From positions 1 through 12,524 of the forward strand of contig DATKQI010000164.1 of the NCBI GenBank assembly GCA_035532755.1: a DNA stretch of 12,524 nucleotides, read 5' to 3'. Positions 1 to 6,890 of the stretch are shown in pieces; position 1 is the first letter of the stretch; each line of letters begins with the position of its first letter. This DNA comes from DATKQI01 sp035532755 (GTDB lineage Bacteria; Pseudomonadota; Alphaproteobacteria; Acetobacterales; Acetobacteraceae). The notes under the pieces are model-generated. The model was not told the DNA's origin, did no database searches, and worked only from the letters and a program-made list of their open reading frames with translations. The position numbers and the translations under genes are program-made.

Positions 1-302
1 ACGAAATCCGGCCCGTTCTCGGCATCGCGCACCGCCGAGGTGGCCAGCACCTCGAACGGGTCCGCCCCCATGGCGCGGGCCACCGCGTGGTAGCGGTTCA
101 TCACCGTCAGCGCCTGGTCCACGCCGTCCTGGTTCAGCCGCCCGGTGCCTTGCAGGCCGCGCCCGAGGCGCAGGACCGCCTTCTCGTTGAAGATCGCCAT
201 CGGGTTGCGGCTGCATCCCTCGAACACGACAAGGCGCACCGAGTTCGAGCCGAGATCGACCACGGCGCAGCGTGGTGCGTCGGCAGGCGCGGAAAAGGGC
301 AT
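1..302 (-). CDS. ppx: Exopolyphosphatase, Ppx/GppA family (3' part cut off)
   Basis: Only the first ~100 residues lie in the window; the gene runs off the left edge. Ppx/GppA enzymes release phosphate from the ends of polyphosphate chains, and some remove the 5' phosphate of pppGpp. The visible part has the ASKHA-fold phosphate-1 strand, AVVDLGSNSVRLVVFE at about residues 13-28. It is followed by the typical stretch with LRLGRGLQGTGRL, and by VLATSAVRDAENGPDF, the conserved ATSAvRdA segment. The ATG at 302 lies 4 bases after the ppk stop, and an AGGA ribosome binding site sits inside the last ppk codons, suggesting translational coupling. Pairing with polyphosphate kinase supports polyphosphate turnover, but exopolyphosphatase and pppGpp phosphatase cannot be told apart from this fragment. 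Confidence 0.93.
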   Translation of the reverse strand, partial: MPFSAPADAPRCAVVDLGSNSVRLVVFEGCSRNPMAIFNEKAVLRLGRGLQGTGRLNQDGVDQALTVMNRYHAVARAMGADPFEVLATSAVRDAENGPDF

Positions 303-306
303 GCGG

Positions 307-2502
307 TCAGTCCTGCGTGAGGCGATCGGGCCGGCGGATCGCGGCCGGGCCGGGCAGGACCGGCCCGTGCAGCGCCGATCCGCGGCCCGAGAGCGAGGGG
401 TTGGTCATGAAATAGTCGTGCGCGGAAACGGGCTTCCTTCCCGGCTTCACCCGCTGCCATGTCGCATCCGCCCGCAGTTCCCACGATTGCGCGGTGTCCT
501 TCAGGTTCACCACCATGATCTGGTCGAGCACCTGGGCATGGACCGTGGGGTTGTGGATCGGCACCAGCGTTTCCACCCGCCAGTCCATGTTGCGGGCCAT
601 CCAGTCCGCGCTGCTGATGAACACGCGGGCCTTGCGGCTGGGCAGGCTGTGGCCGTCGGCGAAGACGCAGATGCGCCCATGTTCCAGGAACCGCCCGACG
701 ATCGATTTCACCCGGATGTTCTCCGACAGGCCGGGCACGCCCGGGCGCAGGCAGCAGATGCCGCGCACCACGCACATGGTCCGCACGCCCGCGCCCGATG
801 CCTGATAGAGCAGGTCGATCAGGCCTTCGTCCACCAGCGCGTTCATCTTCAGCCAGATCCCGGCCGGGCGGCCGGCCTCGGCATGCGCGATCTCCGCCTG
901 GATCAGCCCGGCGAGCGTGGTGCGCGTGGTCAGCGGGCTGAACGCCAGCGCATCCATCCGCGCCGGCCGGGCGTAGCCGGTCATGTAGTTGAACAGCCGC
1001 GCGGCATCGCGCGTGAGGTCCGGGTCGCAGGTGAAGAAGCTGAGGTCGGTATAGATGCGCGCTGTGATCGGATGGTAGTTGCCGGTGCCGAAATGGGCAT
1101 AGGAGCGCATCGCCCCGCCTTCCCGCCGGACCACCAGCGACAGCTTCGCGTGAGTCTTCAGTTCGGGAAAGCCGTACACCACCTGCACGCCCGCCGCTTC
1201 CAGGCTGCGGGCGAGGCGGATGTTCGCCTCCTCGTCGAAGCGGGCGCGCAGCTCGATCATGGCGGTGACGGATTTGCCCGCCTCCGCCGCCTCGATCAGC
1301 GCCTTGACAATGGGGCTGTCGTGGCTGGTGCGGTACAGCGTCTGCTTCACCGCGACCACGGACGGATCGCCGGCCGCCTGGCGGAGGAACTGCACCACCA
1401 CGTCGAAGCTCTCGAACGGATGATGGACGATGATGTCCTTCGCGCGGATCGCGGCGAAGCAGTCCCCGCCGAAATCGCGGATGCGCTCGGGGAAGCGCGG
1501 GGTGTAGGGCGGGAACAGCAGGTCCGGCCGGTCATCCACGATCAACTGCTTCAGATCGACCACGCCCAGCACGCCGGCTTCGACGAACACCTCCTCGGGC
1601 GGGGCGTTCAACGCATCGGCCACGAGGGCGCGCAGGTCCTCCGGCATGGCGGCGTTCACGGTCAGGTTGATCGCCACTCCGCGGCGGCGGCGCTTCAGCG
1701 CGGATTCGTAGGAGCGGACGAGATCCTCCGCCTCCTCCTCGAATTCCACGTCGGTATCGCGGATCAGCCGGAACAGCCCCTGGCCGGTGACGCGGAAGCC
1801 GGGGAACATCCGGTCGAGGAACAGGCCGACGAGGTCCTCCAGCATCACGAAGCGGATCGGCCCGTCCGCCTCCGCCGGGAGGCGGATGAAGCGCTCGGCC
1901 TGGCCCGGCAGCGGGATCAGCGCGCGCATGCCGTGCCCGTCCTCGTCGCGCACCAGGCGCAGCACCATCACGAGGCCCATGTTCGGGATGAACGGGAACG
2001 GATGGGCCGGGTCGATCGCGAGCGGGGTGAGGACCGGGAACACGCGCTCCATGAAGAACGCATCGAGCCAGCGATGGTCCGCGGCGGACAGCCCGCCCGG
2101 CTCGGCCACCATGAGGCCGGCGGCGGCCAGCAGGCCGCGCAGCTCCCGCCATACGCGCTGCTGGTCGGCGAGCAGCAGGCGCGCGCGGGCGTTGATCGCG
2201 GCAAGCTGCTGCGCCGGCGTCAGCCCGTCGGGCGAGGTCACGGTCACGCCCGCCTTGGCCTGGCCGGCGAGGCCGGCGACGCGCACCGAGTAGAATTCAT
2301 CGAGGTTCGAGGCGCTGATGGAGACGAAGCGCAGCCGTTCCAGCAGCGGATGGCCGGGGTTCTCCGCCTCCTCCACCACGCGGTGGTTGAAGTCGAGCCA
2401 GGACAGCTCCCGGTTGATGAAGCGCGCCGGGCTGTCGGGCGCGATGCTGTCGGCCACGCCGGGGCCGGGCGCTTCGGATGACAGGGCGATCGCGGTGCTC
2501 AT
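307..2502 (-). CDS. ppk: Polyphosphate kinase PPK1
   Basis: Makes inorganic polyphosphate by reversible transfer of the ATP gamma-phosphate through a phosphohistidine intermediate. The 731-residue length fits PPK1. The N-terminal domain shows INRELSWLDFNHRV (residues 29-42) and VSISASNLDEFYSVRVAG (60-77). The catalytic C-terminal half has KQTLYRT (386-392), IELRARFDEEANI (416-428), KTHAKL with the expected phosphorylated His at 451, HFGTGNYHPITARIYTDLSFF (starting at 470) and RFLEHGRI with the second conserved His at 608. A charged, poorly conserved tail follows about residue 690. The start at 2502 is preceded by AGGAT about 6 bases upstream, overlapping the hda stop codon, with only 9 bases between genes. 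Databases often call such alphaproteobacterial proteins 'RNA degradosome polyphosphate kinase'; nothing here tests a degradosome link. Confidence 0.97.
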   Translation of the reverse strand: MSTAIALSSEAPGPGVADSIAPDSPARFINRELSWLDFNHRVVEEAENPGHPLLERLRFVSISASNLDEFYSVRVAGLAGQAKAGVTVTSPDGLTPAQQLAAINARARLLLADQQRVWRELRGLLAAAGLMVAEPGGLSAADHRWLDAFFMERVFPVLTPLAIDPAHPFPFIPNMGLVMVLRLVRDEDGHGMRALIPLPGQAERFIRLPAEADGPIRFVMLEDLVGLFLDRMFPGFRVTGQGLFRLIRDTDVEFEEEAEDLVRSYESALKRRRRGVAINLTVNAAMPEDLRALVADALNAPPEEVFVEAGVLGVVDLKQLIVDDRPDLLFPPYTPRFPERIRDFGGDCFAAIRAKDIIVHHPFESFDVVVQFLRQAAGDPSVVAVKQTLYRTSHDSPIVKALIEAAEAGKSVTAMIELRARFDEEANIRLARSLEAAGVQVVYGFPELKTHAKLSLVVRREGGAMRSYAHFGTGNYHPITARIYTDLSFFTCDPDLTRDAARLFNYMTGYARPARMDALAFSPLTTRTTLAGLIQAEIAHAEAGRPAGIWLKMNALVDEGLIDLLYQASGAGVRTMCVVRGICCLRPGVPGLSENIRVKSIVGRFLEHGRICVFADGHSLPSRKARVFISSADWMARNMDWRVETLVPIHNPTVHAQVLDQIMVVNLKDTAQSWELRADATWQRVKPGRKPVSAHDYFMTNPSLSGRGSALHGPVLPGPAAIRRPDRLTQD

Positions 2503-2511
2503 GAGCCGATC

Positions 2512-3264
2512 CTACAGCAGAGTAGGCTCCGGCGGGGAGGGGAACGGGCGGATCGTCTTGGAACCGTCACGAGACAGCGCATCCTGGCGGCCCTCGCCAG
2601 GCATTTCGAGATCGGCCAGGATGCTCGCGGCGAGCGCGCGGGTGATGCGCCCGCCATTGGCAAGACCCGCGCGGTCCAGCCGGGCCGCCGCCTCGCGCAG
2701 CGACGCCGGGCTGCGCGGCAGGCGGGCCAGCAGCCAGTCCCGCACGCCGGGCGGGACGGCGAGCTGCCGGTCGGACAGCAGGCGCACCAGCAGCGCGCCC
2801 ATAAGATCGTCATCCGGCAGGCCGATGCCGACCGCGGCGGTGGCGCGCAGCCGGCTGGCGAGGTCCGGCAGGCGGGTCTGCCATCGCGCCGGCGGCGCGC
2901 GGCCGGCCAGCAGCACCGGCAGCCCGGCTTCGGCCGCGGCGTTCAACAGGTGCAGCAGGGCGGTTTCCTCGGCCGGGGCGTCCGCATCGTCCACCGCCAC
3001 GCCGCCCGCTTCGGGCGGGGCGGGCAGGCCACGCAGCCCCGGCGCCGGCACCAGCCGCGCGCCGTGGCGGGCTGCCCATACGTGCAGCAGATGGGTCTTG
3101 CCGCATCCGGCCTCGCCCCACAGCGCGAGCCGCCGCCCCGGCCAGTCCGGCGCGCGGTCGAGCCAGGCGAGTGCTGCCGCGTTCGAGGGCGCGGCGATGA
3201 AGTCCTCGGCATGGAAGCCGGGCGCGTAGGGGAACGGCAGCGCCAGTTGCCGCACGGCGTTCAT
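2512..3264 (-). CDS. hda: HdaA-type DnaA-related replication regulator
   Basis: A 250-residue single-domain AAA+ protein related to the ATPase domain of DnaA, without the DNA-binding domain IV. In the known family, Hda bound to the DNA polymerase sliding clamp stimulates ATP hydrolysis by DnaA, preventing re-initiation. The N-terminus carries QLALPF (residues 6-11), matching the hexameric clamp-binding motif. Walker A is GEAGCGKTH (50-58); the Walker B region is GGVAVDDADA (87-96); a sensor-1/box VII-like stretch LPDLASRLRATA lies at 132-143. The C-terminal ~35 residues are not recognisable. The ATG at 3264 has no good ribosome binding site of its own. It overlaps the stop of a 5-codon ORF that itself overlaps the permease stop, so coupled translation is plausible. 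A DnaA paralogue of another role is the alternative, but size, motif and synteny favour HdaA. Confidence 0.9.
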   Translation of the reverse strand: MNAVRQLALPFPYAPGFHAEDFIAAPSNAAALAWLDRAPDWPGRRLALWGEAGCGKTHLLHVWAARHGARLVPAPGLRGLPAPPEAGGVAVDDADAPAEETALLHLLNAAAEAGLPVLLAGRAPPARWQTRLPDLASRLRATAAVGIGLPDDDLMGALLVRLLSDRQLAVPPGVRDWLLARLPRSPASLREAAARLDRAGLANGGRITRALAASILADLEMPGEGRQDALSRDGSKTIRPFPSPPEPTLL

Positions 3265-3274
3265 GATGCCGGGT

Positions 3275-4432
3275 TCATGGCGCCGGCCCCGAACCCGGCG
3301 GATCGAGATAGAGCGGGCTTTGCAGGTAGCGGCGCACCCAGAAGCGGGCCAGCACGCCGATCACCGCCGCCACCGGCACCGCGAGCAGCACGCCGAGGAA
3401 GCCGAACGCCGCCCCGCCCGCAAACAGCGCGAAGATCACCCACACCGCCGGCAGTTCCACCCGGTCGCCCAGGAAGCGCGGGTAGATCACGTAGCTTTCC
3501 AACAGGTTGCCGAGCACGTACACCCCGGCGACGAGGGCGATGCGTTCCCAGTGCGAGAACTGGGCGAAGGCGAGCCCGATGGAGGTGACCGCGCCGGTGA
3601 TGGTGCCGACATAAGGGATGAACGACAGCGTGCCCGCCGCGATGCCGACGATCAGCCCGAGATCGAGCCCGACCACCGTGAGCCCCACGGCATAGAACAG
3701 GGCGAGGATCACGCAGCACAGCGCCTGCCCGCGCACCCAGGCGGAGAGGATGCGATCCACCTCCTGCGCCTGGGAGCGGATGATCGCCTCGTAGCGGCGG
3801 GGCAGCCAGGAATCGAGGCGCGCCACCACCGCCGGCCAGTCCCGCAGCAGGTAGAACGCCACGATCGGGGTGACGACCACGAGGGTCAGCACGTTGAAGA
3901 TGGCGAACCCGCCGCCGATCACCCGGCTGATCGCCGACGCCAGGAACGATACGATCGACCCGGCCTGGCTGCCCACCAGATCCTGCAGCTTCGAGCCGAT
4001 GAAGCCCGGCCCCAGCCTGTCCTGCAGCCGCGCGATCTCGACCGTGGCCCAGTTCTGCACAAGCTGCGCATAGTGGGGCAGGCGGCTGATCAGCAGGCCC
4101 ACCTGCGAGATGAGCAGCGGGTACAGCAGCAGCGCGAACAGCAGGGCGCCCGCCAGCAAAGCGATGATCAGCAGCAGTGCCGCCAGCCCGCGCGGCATGC
4201 CCGCGCGGGTCATCCGGGTGGCCAGCGGATCGAGGAAGAAGGCGATGCCGGCGGCCGCCACGAATGGCAGCAGGATGCTCGCGAACAGCTGCAGCGCCAG
4301 CCAGAACACCGCCAGCAGCCCGATCAGGAGCGCGACGCGCTGGCCGCGCGTGGCGCCCCCGGGCAACGTGGGCGGCGCGGCGGCCGGCGGAAAACTGTGG
4401 GCCGGAGGTGGCAGGTCTGCCGGGTTTCTCAT
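3275..4432 (-). CDS. AI-2E/PerM-family membrane permease
   Basis: A 385-residue polytopic inner-membrane protein of the AI-2E transporter (PerM/YdiK/TqsA) superfamily. Members are linked to export of autoinducer-2 or small ions, but the substrate here is unknown. After a Pro/Ala-rich cytoplasmic N-terminus of about 30 residues there are hydrophobic segments near 33-48, 50-66, 83-107, 174-195, 237-256, 258-275, 300-315 and 328-362. The family signature is SFIPYVGTITGAV at 270-282, with a conserved LESYVIYPRFLGDRVELPAVWV region at 311-332. I chose the ATG at 4432 because it overlaps the upstream stop as ATGA; an in-frame GTG at 4453 would add 7 residues. The location between a phospholipid synthase and hda is typical of alphaproteobacteria and does not reveal a substrate. 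Confidence 0.88.
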   Translation of the reverse strand: MRNPADLPPPAHSFPPAAAPPTLPGGATRGQRVALLIGLLAVFWLALQLFASILLPFVAAAGIAFFLDPLATRMTRAGMPRGLAALLLIIALLAGALLFALLLYPLLISQVGLLISRLPHYAQLVQNWATVEIARLQDRLGPGFIGSKLQDLVGSQAGSIVSFLASAISRVIGGGFAIFNVLTLVVVTPIVAFYLLRDWPAVVARLDSWLPRRYEAIIRSQAQEVDRILSAWVRGQALCCVILALFYAVGLTVVGLDLGLIVGIAAGTLSFIPYVGTITGAVTSIGLAFAQFSHWERIALVAGVYVLGNLLESYVIYPRFLGDRVELPAVWVIFALFAGGAAFGFLGVLLAVPVAAVIGVLARFWVRRYLQSPLYLDPPGSGPAP

Positions 4433-4995
4433 CTGCCGCTGGCCGCCCGCCACGCATAACCCGCGCCCGAGGCGAGCGTGCTGCCCGCCACGGCCCAGAT
4501 CAGCACGGTATCCACGATCGGCGCCATCACCGAGAAACCGTGCAGCAACAGCACGAAAGCCACCAGCACGATCTGCAACGCGGTGTTGACTTTCGACACC
4601 GCGATCGGCCGGATCATGACCGGCTGGCCGAGGACCGCCATCACCAGCACCCCGCCGACGATGACGGCATCGCGGAACACCACCAGGATCGCCAGCCAGT
4701 CCGGCAGCACGCCGATCGAGGCGAGGGTGATGTACATGCTCACCAGCAAGGCCTTGTCCGCCATCGGGTCCAGCACCGCGCCCAGGGCGGTGCCGCCGTG
4801 GCGGCGGGCGAGCCAGCCATCCACCGCATCCGACAGGCCGGCCGCCACGAACAGCCAGAACGCGCCGGCCAGATCGTGGCGCAGGACGAGCCAGACGGCC
4901 AGCGGCACCGCGCAGATGCGGGCGAAGGTGATGGCGTTGGGCAGGGTGACCAGGACCGCGGCCGGATGCCGGGCGAGCCGTTCGCCGTCAGGCAT
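4429..4995 (-). CDS. CDP-alcohol phosphatidyltransferase (PgsA-like)
   Basis: An integral membrane enzyme of 188 residues that joins a CDP-activated lipid to an alcohol, most likely in phospholipid head-group synthesis. The start TLPNAITFARI (residues 17-27) is typical of the PgsA/CRD group. The metal- and CDP-binding motif runs from 56 to 80: D56, D59-G60, A63-R64, G72, D76 and D80. The spacing between AR and the following G is 7 residues, one fewer than the usual 8. FRDAVIVGG (107-115) and SKVNTALQI (134-142) are further family landmarks. About five or six hydrophobic segments are visible. The ATG at 4995 is preceded by GGAG/GGGA. It is the first gene of the minus-strand block. Because alphaproteobacteria often also have a canonical pgsA, the head-group acceptor is uncertain and I give no symbol. 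Confidence 0.85.
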   Translation of the reverse strand: MPDGERLARHPAAVLVTLPNAITFARICAVPLAVWLVLRHDLAGAFWLFVAAGLSDAVDGWLARRHGGTALGAVLDPMADKALLVSMYITLASIGVLPDWLAILVVFRDAVIVGGVLVMAVLGQPVMIRPIAVSKVNTALQIVLVAFVLLLHGFSVMAPIVDTVLIWAVAGSTLASGAGYAWRAASGR

Positions 4996-5117
4996 GCGTC
5001 CCGCTCCGCACGGTTGCGCCGCCGGGCCGCCTGTGATTGTGTCCGCGCCTCATCCACCCGCCTTGCATCGCCCGGCGCCCAGCGCCCGGACCAAGGCCTA
5101 GCGCATCGGAGCCCGCC
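4996..5117. promoter_or_regulatory. Divergent intergenic region between PgsA-like gene and purM
   Basis: This stretch must hold the promoters of both the minus-strand block and the purM block, since the genes diverge from it. I could not identify a convincing -35/-10 pair or a riboswitch. What is visible is a small GC-rich hairpin at 5072-5089: CCGGCGC pairs with GCG-CCGG through one bulged C and a 3-base loop. A GGAG ribosome binding site at 5108-5111 serves the 11-codon ORF starting at 5118. Confidence 0.45.
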
Positions 5118-5153
5118 ATGACCAGTGTGCGCTGCGCCGGACCCCGCGAATGA
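5118..5153 (+). CDS. Candidate 11-codon leader ORF overlapping purM
   Basis: The ORF encodes MTSVRCAGPRE and stops at TGA 5151-5153, which overlaps the purM ATG (5150-5152) as ATGA. It has a better ribosome binding site (GGAG, 6 bases before its ATG) than purM itself, whose upstream sequence is weak (GGA 8 bases away). This layout is what translational coupling of a leader peptide to purM would look like. The peptide has no run of one amino acid, so a classical amino-acid attenuator is not indicated. It may simply be chance; no conservation data are available here. Confidence 0.35.
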   Translation: MTSVRCAGPRE

Positions 5154-6199
5154 CCGGCGCGACCTATCGCGACGCCGGCGTGGATATCGACGCCGGGGAG
5201 GCGCTCGTCGAGGCGATCAAGCCGCTGGCCCGGGCCACGCACCGCCCCGGCGTGCTGGGCGGGATCGGCGGCTTCGGCGCGCTGTTCGACCTGCGCGCGG
5301 CCGGCTTCGCCGACCCGGTGCTGGTGTCCACGACCGATGGCGTCGGCACCAAGCTGAAGGTGGCGATCGAGACCGGGCTGCATGATCAGGTCGGCATCGA
5401 CCTTGTGGCGATGTGCGTGAACGACCTGGTGGTGCAGGGCGCGGAGCCGCTGTTCTTCCTCGACTATTTCGCCACCGGCCGGCTTTCGGTCGAGCAGGCG
5501 CGCCGGGTGGTCGGCGGCATCGCCGAGGGGTGCCGCCGGGCCGGCTGCGCCCTGGTGGGCGGCGAGACCGCGGAGATGCCGGGCATGTATGCGGCCGGGG
5601 ACTACGATCTGGCCGGCTTCGCCGTGGGCGCCGCGGAGCGGGGCCGCCTGCTGCCGCGGGATGTGGCGCCGGGAGACGCGATCCTGGGGCTGGCCGCCAG
5701 CGGCGTGCATTCCAACGGCTTCTCCCTCGTCCGCCGCATCGTCGTGGGCAGCAGCGCCGGCTGGGGCGAGCCCGCGCCTTTCGCCCATGGCCAGAGCATC
5801 GGCGAGGCGCTGCTGGCCCCCACACGCATCTACGTGAAGCCGCTGCTCGCGCTGCATCGCGCCGGGCTGCTGAAGGCGGCCGCGCACATCACCGGCGGCG
5901 GGCTGCCGGGCAACCTGCCACGCGTGCTGCCTGAGAATACGGTCGCGATGCTGGACGCCGCTTCCTGGACGCTGCCGCCGATCTTCGGCTGGCTCGCCCG
6001 CCGGGGCGAGGTGGCGGCGGCGGAGATGCTGCGCGTGTTCAACTGCGGCATCGGCATGGCGCTCGTGGTATCGGACGCCGCGGCGGCAACGGCCATGCTG
6101 GCCGCGCAGGGCGAGACCGTGTTCGCCATCGGCCATGTCGCGCCCGGCAGCGGGGTGGCGCGGGTCGAAATCTCGCTGCCGCCCGGCTGGCCGGGCTGA
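5150..6199 (+). CDS. purM: Phosphoribosylformylglycinamidine cyclo-ligase (AIR synthetase)
   Basis: Catalyses the ATP-dependent ring closure of formylglycinamidine ribonucleotide to 5-aminoimidazole ribonucleotide, step five of de novo purine synthesis, in the cytoplasm. Length is 349 residues, as usual for the family. Family segments are TYRDAGVDIDAGEALV (5-20), GGIGGFGALFDL (37-48), STTDGVGTKLKVA (60-72), MCVNDLVVQGAEPLFFLDYF (88-107) and VGGETAEMPGMY (136-147). ASGVHSNGFSLVRRIV and TGGGLPGNLPRVLP appear later in the usual order. The start is fixed by the compact N-terminus and by an in-frame stop at 5099 with no other ATG between. It is followed at once by purN, so one transcript is likely. 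Confidence 0.97.
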   Translation: MTGATYRDAGVDIDAGEALVEAIKPLARATHRPGVLGGIGGFGALFDLRAAGFADPVLVSTTDGVGTKLKVAIETGLHDQVGIDLVAMCVNDLVVQGAEPLFFLDYFATGRLSVEQARRVVGGIAEGCRRAGCALVGGETAEMPGMYAAGDYDLAGFAVGAAERGRLLPRDVAPGDAILGLAASGVHSNGFSLVRRIVVGSSAGWGEPAPFAHGQSIGEALLAPTRIYVKPLLALHRAGLLKAAAHITGGGLPGNLPRVLPENTVAMLDAASWTLPPIFGWLARRGEVAAAEMLRVFNCGIGMALVVSDAAAATAMLAAQGETVFAIGHVAPGSGVARVEISLPPGWPG

Positions 6200-6204
6200 A
6201 TGTG

Positions 6205-6852
6205 ATGGGCTCGCGGAAGCGGACGGCCGTGCTCATCAGCGGCCGAGGCACGAACATGGCCGCCCTGCTGGCTGCCGCCGCGGCCCCGGCCTACCCGGCT
6301 GAGATCGCGCTCGTGCTCTCCAACCGGCCGGAGGCCGCCGGCCTTGCGCCGGCCCGGCAGCACGGCGTGGAGGCCGTCGCCATCGACCACCGCCGCTTCG
6401 GCCGCGATCGCGCCGCGCACGAGGCGGCGATCGACGCGGAATTGCGCGATCGCGGGATCGAGATCGTCTGCCTTGCCGGATACATGCGGCTGCTGACCCC
6501 GCTCCTGGTGGGGCGCTGGGCGGGGCGGATGCTGAACATCCATCCGAGCCTGCTGCCGGCCTTCCCCGGCCTTCACACCCATGCGCGCGCGCTGGCGGCC
6601 GGGGTGAAGCTGCATGGCTGCACCGTGCATCTGGTGACGGAGGCGATGGACGAAGGGCCGATCCTGGCCCAGGCGGCCGTGCCGGTGCTGCCGGGGGATA
6701 CCGACGCCAGCCTCGCCGCGCGCGTGCTGGTGCAGGAACACGTGCTGTATCCGCTGGGGCTGAGCCTGCTGGCCACCGGCGCGGCCGGGCCCTGCGCGCC
6801 GGCTGCAGCTGCGCTATGCAACCCCTTGCCGATCGCGGCACCGACGCCCTAG
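6205..6852 (+). CDS. purN: Phosphoribosylglycinamide formyltransferase (GAR transformylase)
   Basis: Transfers a formyl group from 10-formyltetrahydrofolate to glycinamide ribonucleotide, step three of purine synthesis. The 215 residues show the nucleotide-binding loop VLISGRGTN (9-17), CLAGYMRLLTPLLV (89-102), the catalytic NIHPSLLPAFPGLHTHARAL (111-130) with N111 and H113, and VTEAMDEGPI (144-153) with D149. These are the counterparts of N106, H108 and D144 in the E. coli enzyme, all offset by five. I chose the ATG at 6205; a GTG at 6202 would add one Met. Junction with purM: purM TGA, then ATG-TGA, whose TGA overlaps the purN ATG. The last ~25 residues are an Ala/Pro-rich tail with several A/T-ending codons (including CTA), unlike the rest of the gene. 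Confidence 0.96.
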   Translation: MGSRKRTAVLISGRGTNMAALLAAAAAPAYPAEIALVLSNRPEAAGLAPARQHGVEAVAIDHRRFGRDRAAHEAAIDAELRDRGIEIVCLAGYMRLLTPLLVGRWAGRMLNIHPSLLPAFPGLHTHARALAAGVKLHGCTVHLVTEAMDEGPILAQAAVPVLPGDTDASLAARVLVQEHVLYPLGLSLLATGAAGPCAPAAAALCNPLPIAAPTP

Positions 6853-6854
6853 AA

Positions 6855-6890
6855 CGGGGCGTCCGTTACCAGAACACCCGAGGCGCCCCG
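6855..6890 (+). promoter_or_regulatory. Hairpin ending at the start codon of the subunit IV-like gene
   Basis: Bases 6855-6863 (CGGGGCGTC) pair with 6882-6890 (GGCGCCCCG): 9 pairs, eight Watson-Crick and one G-U, closing an 18-base loop. The 3' arm contains the only purine-rich candidate ribosome binding site (GAGG, 6880-6883) and ends at the base before ATG 6891. There is no T-tract after it, so it is not a standard intrinsic terminator for purN. It could hide the ribosome binding site and reduce translation of the small downstream gene. The pairing is seen directly; the function is inferred. Confidence 0.45.

Noticed and set aside
551..559. DnaA-box-like TTGTGGATC
   Set aside because: It departs from the consensus at key positions, stands alone and lies inside ppk; nothing suggests an origin near hda.
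145..2481. A 778-codon open frame on the plus strand opposite ppk
   Set aside because: It is rich in His, Arg, Gln, Ala and Gly, without domain motifs. Long antisense frames are expected where strong GC bias in the sense gene avoids the codons that read as stops on the other strand. ppk is certain.
4433..4453. GTG at 4453 as an alternative start of the AI-2E permease
   Set aside because: The ATG at 4432 makes a 4-base overlap with the preceding stop, as at other junctions here, and the extra 7 residues add no family feature.
3263..4459. 398-codon open frames antisense to, and out of frame with, the permease gene
   Set aside because: Low-complexity His/Arg/Gln or Arg/Gly/Ala translations with no family features; the membrane-protein frame explains the region.
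4996..5149. A purine riboswitch or PurR-type operator before purM
   Set aside because: No purine-riboswitch core or PurR palindrome is visible, and the region is too short and GC-rich for a recognisable aptamer.
4988..6741. Long minus-strand frames opposite purM and purN
   Set aside because: Shadow frames with biased composition; PurM and PurN motifs are clear on the plus strand.
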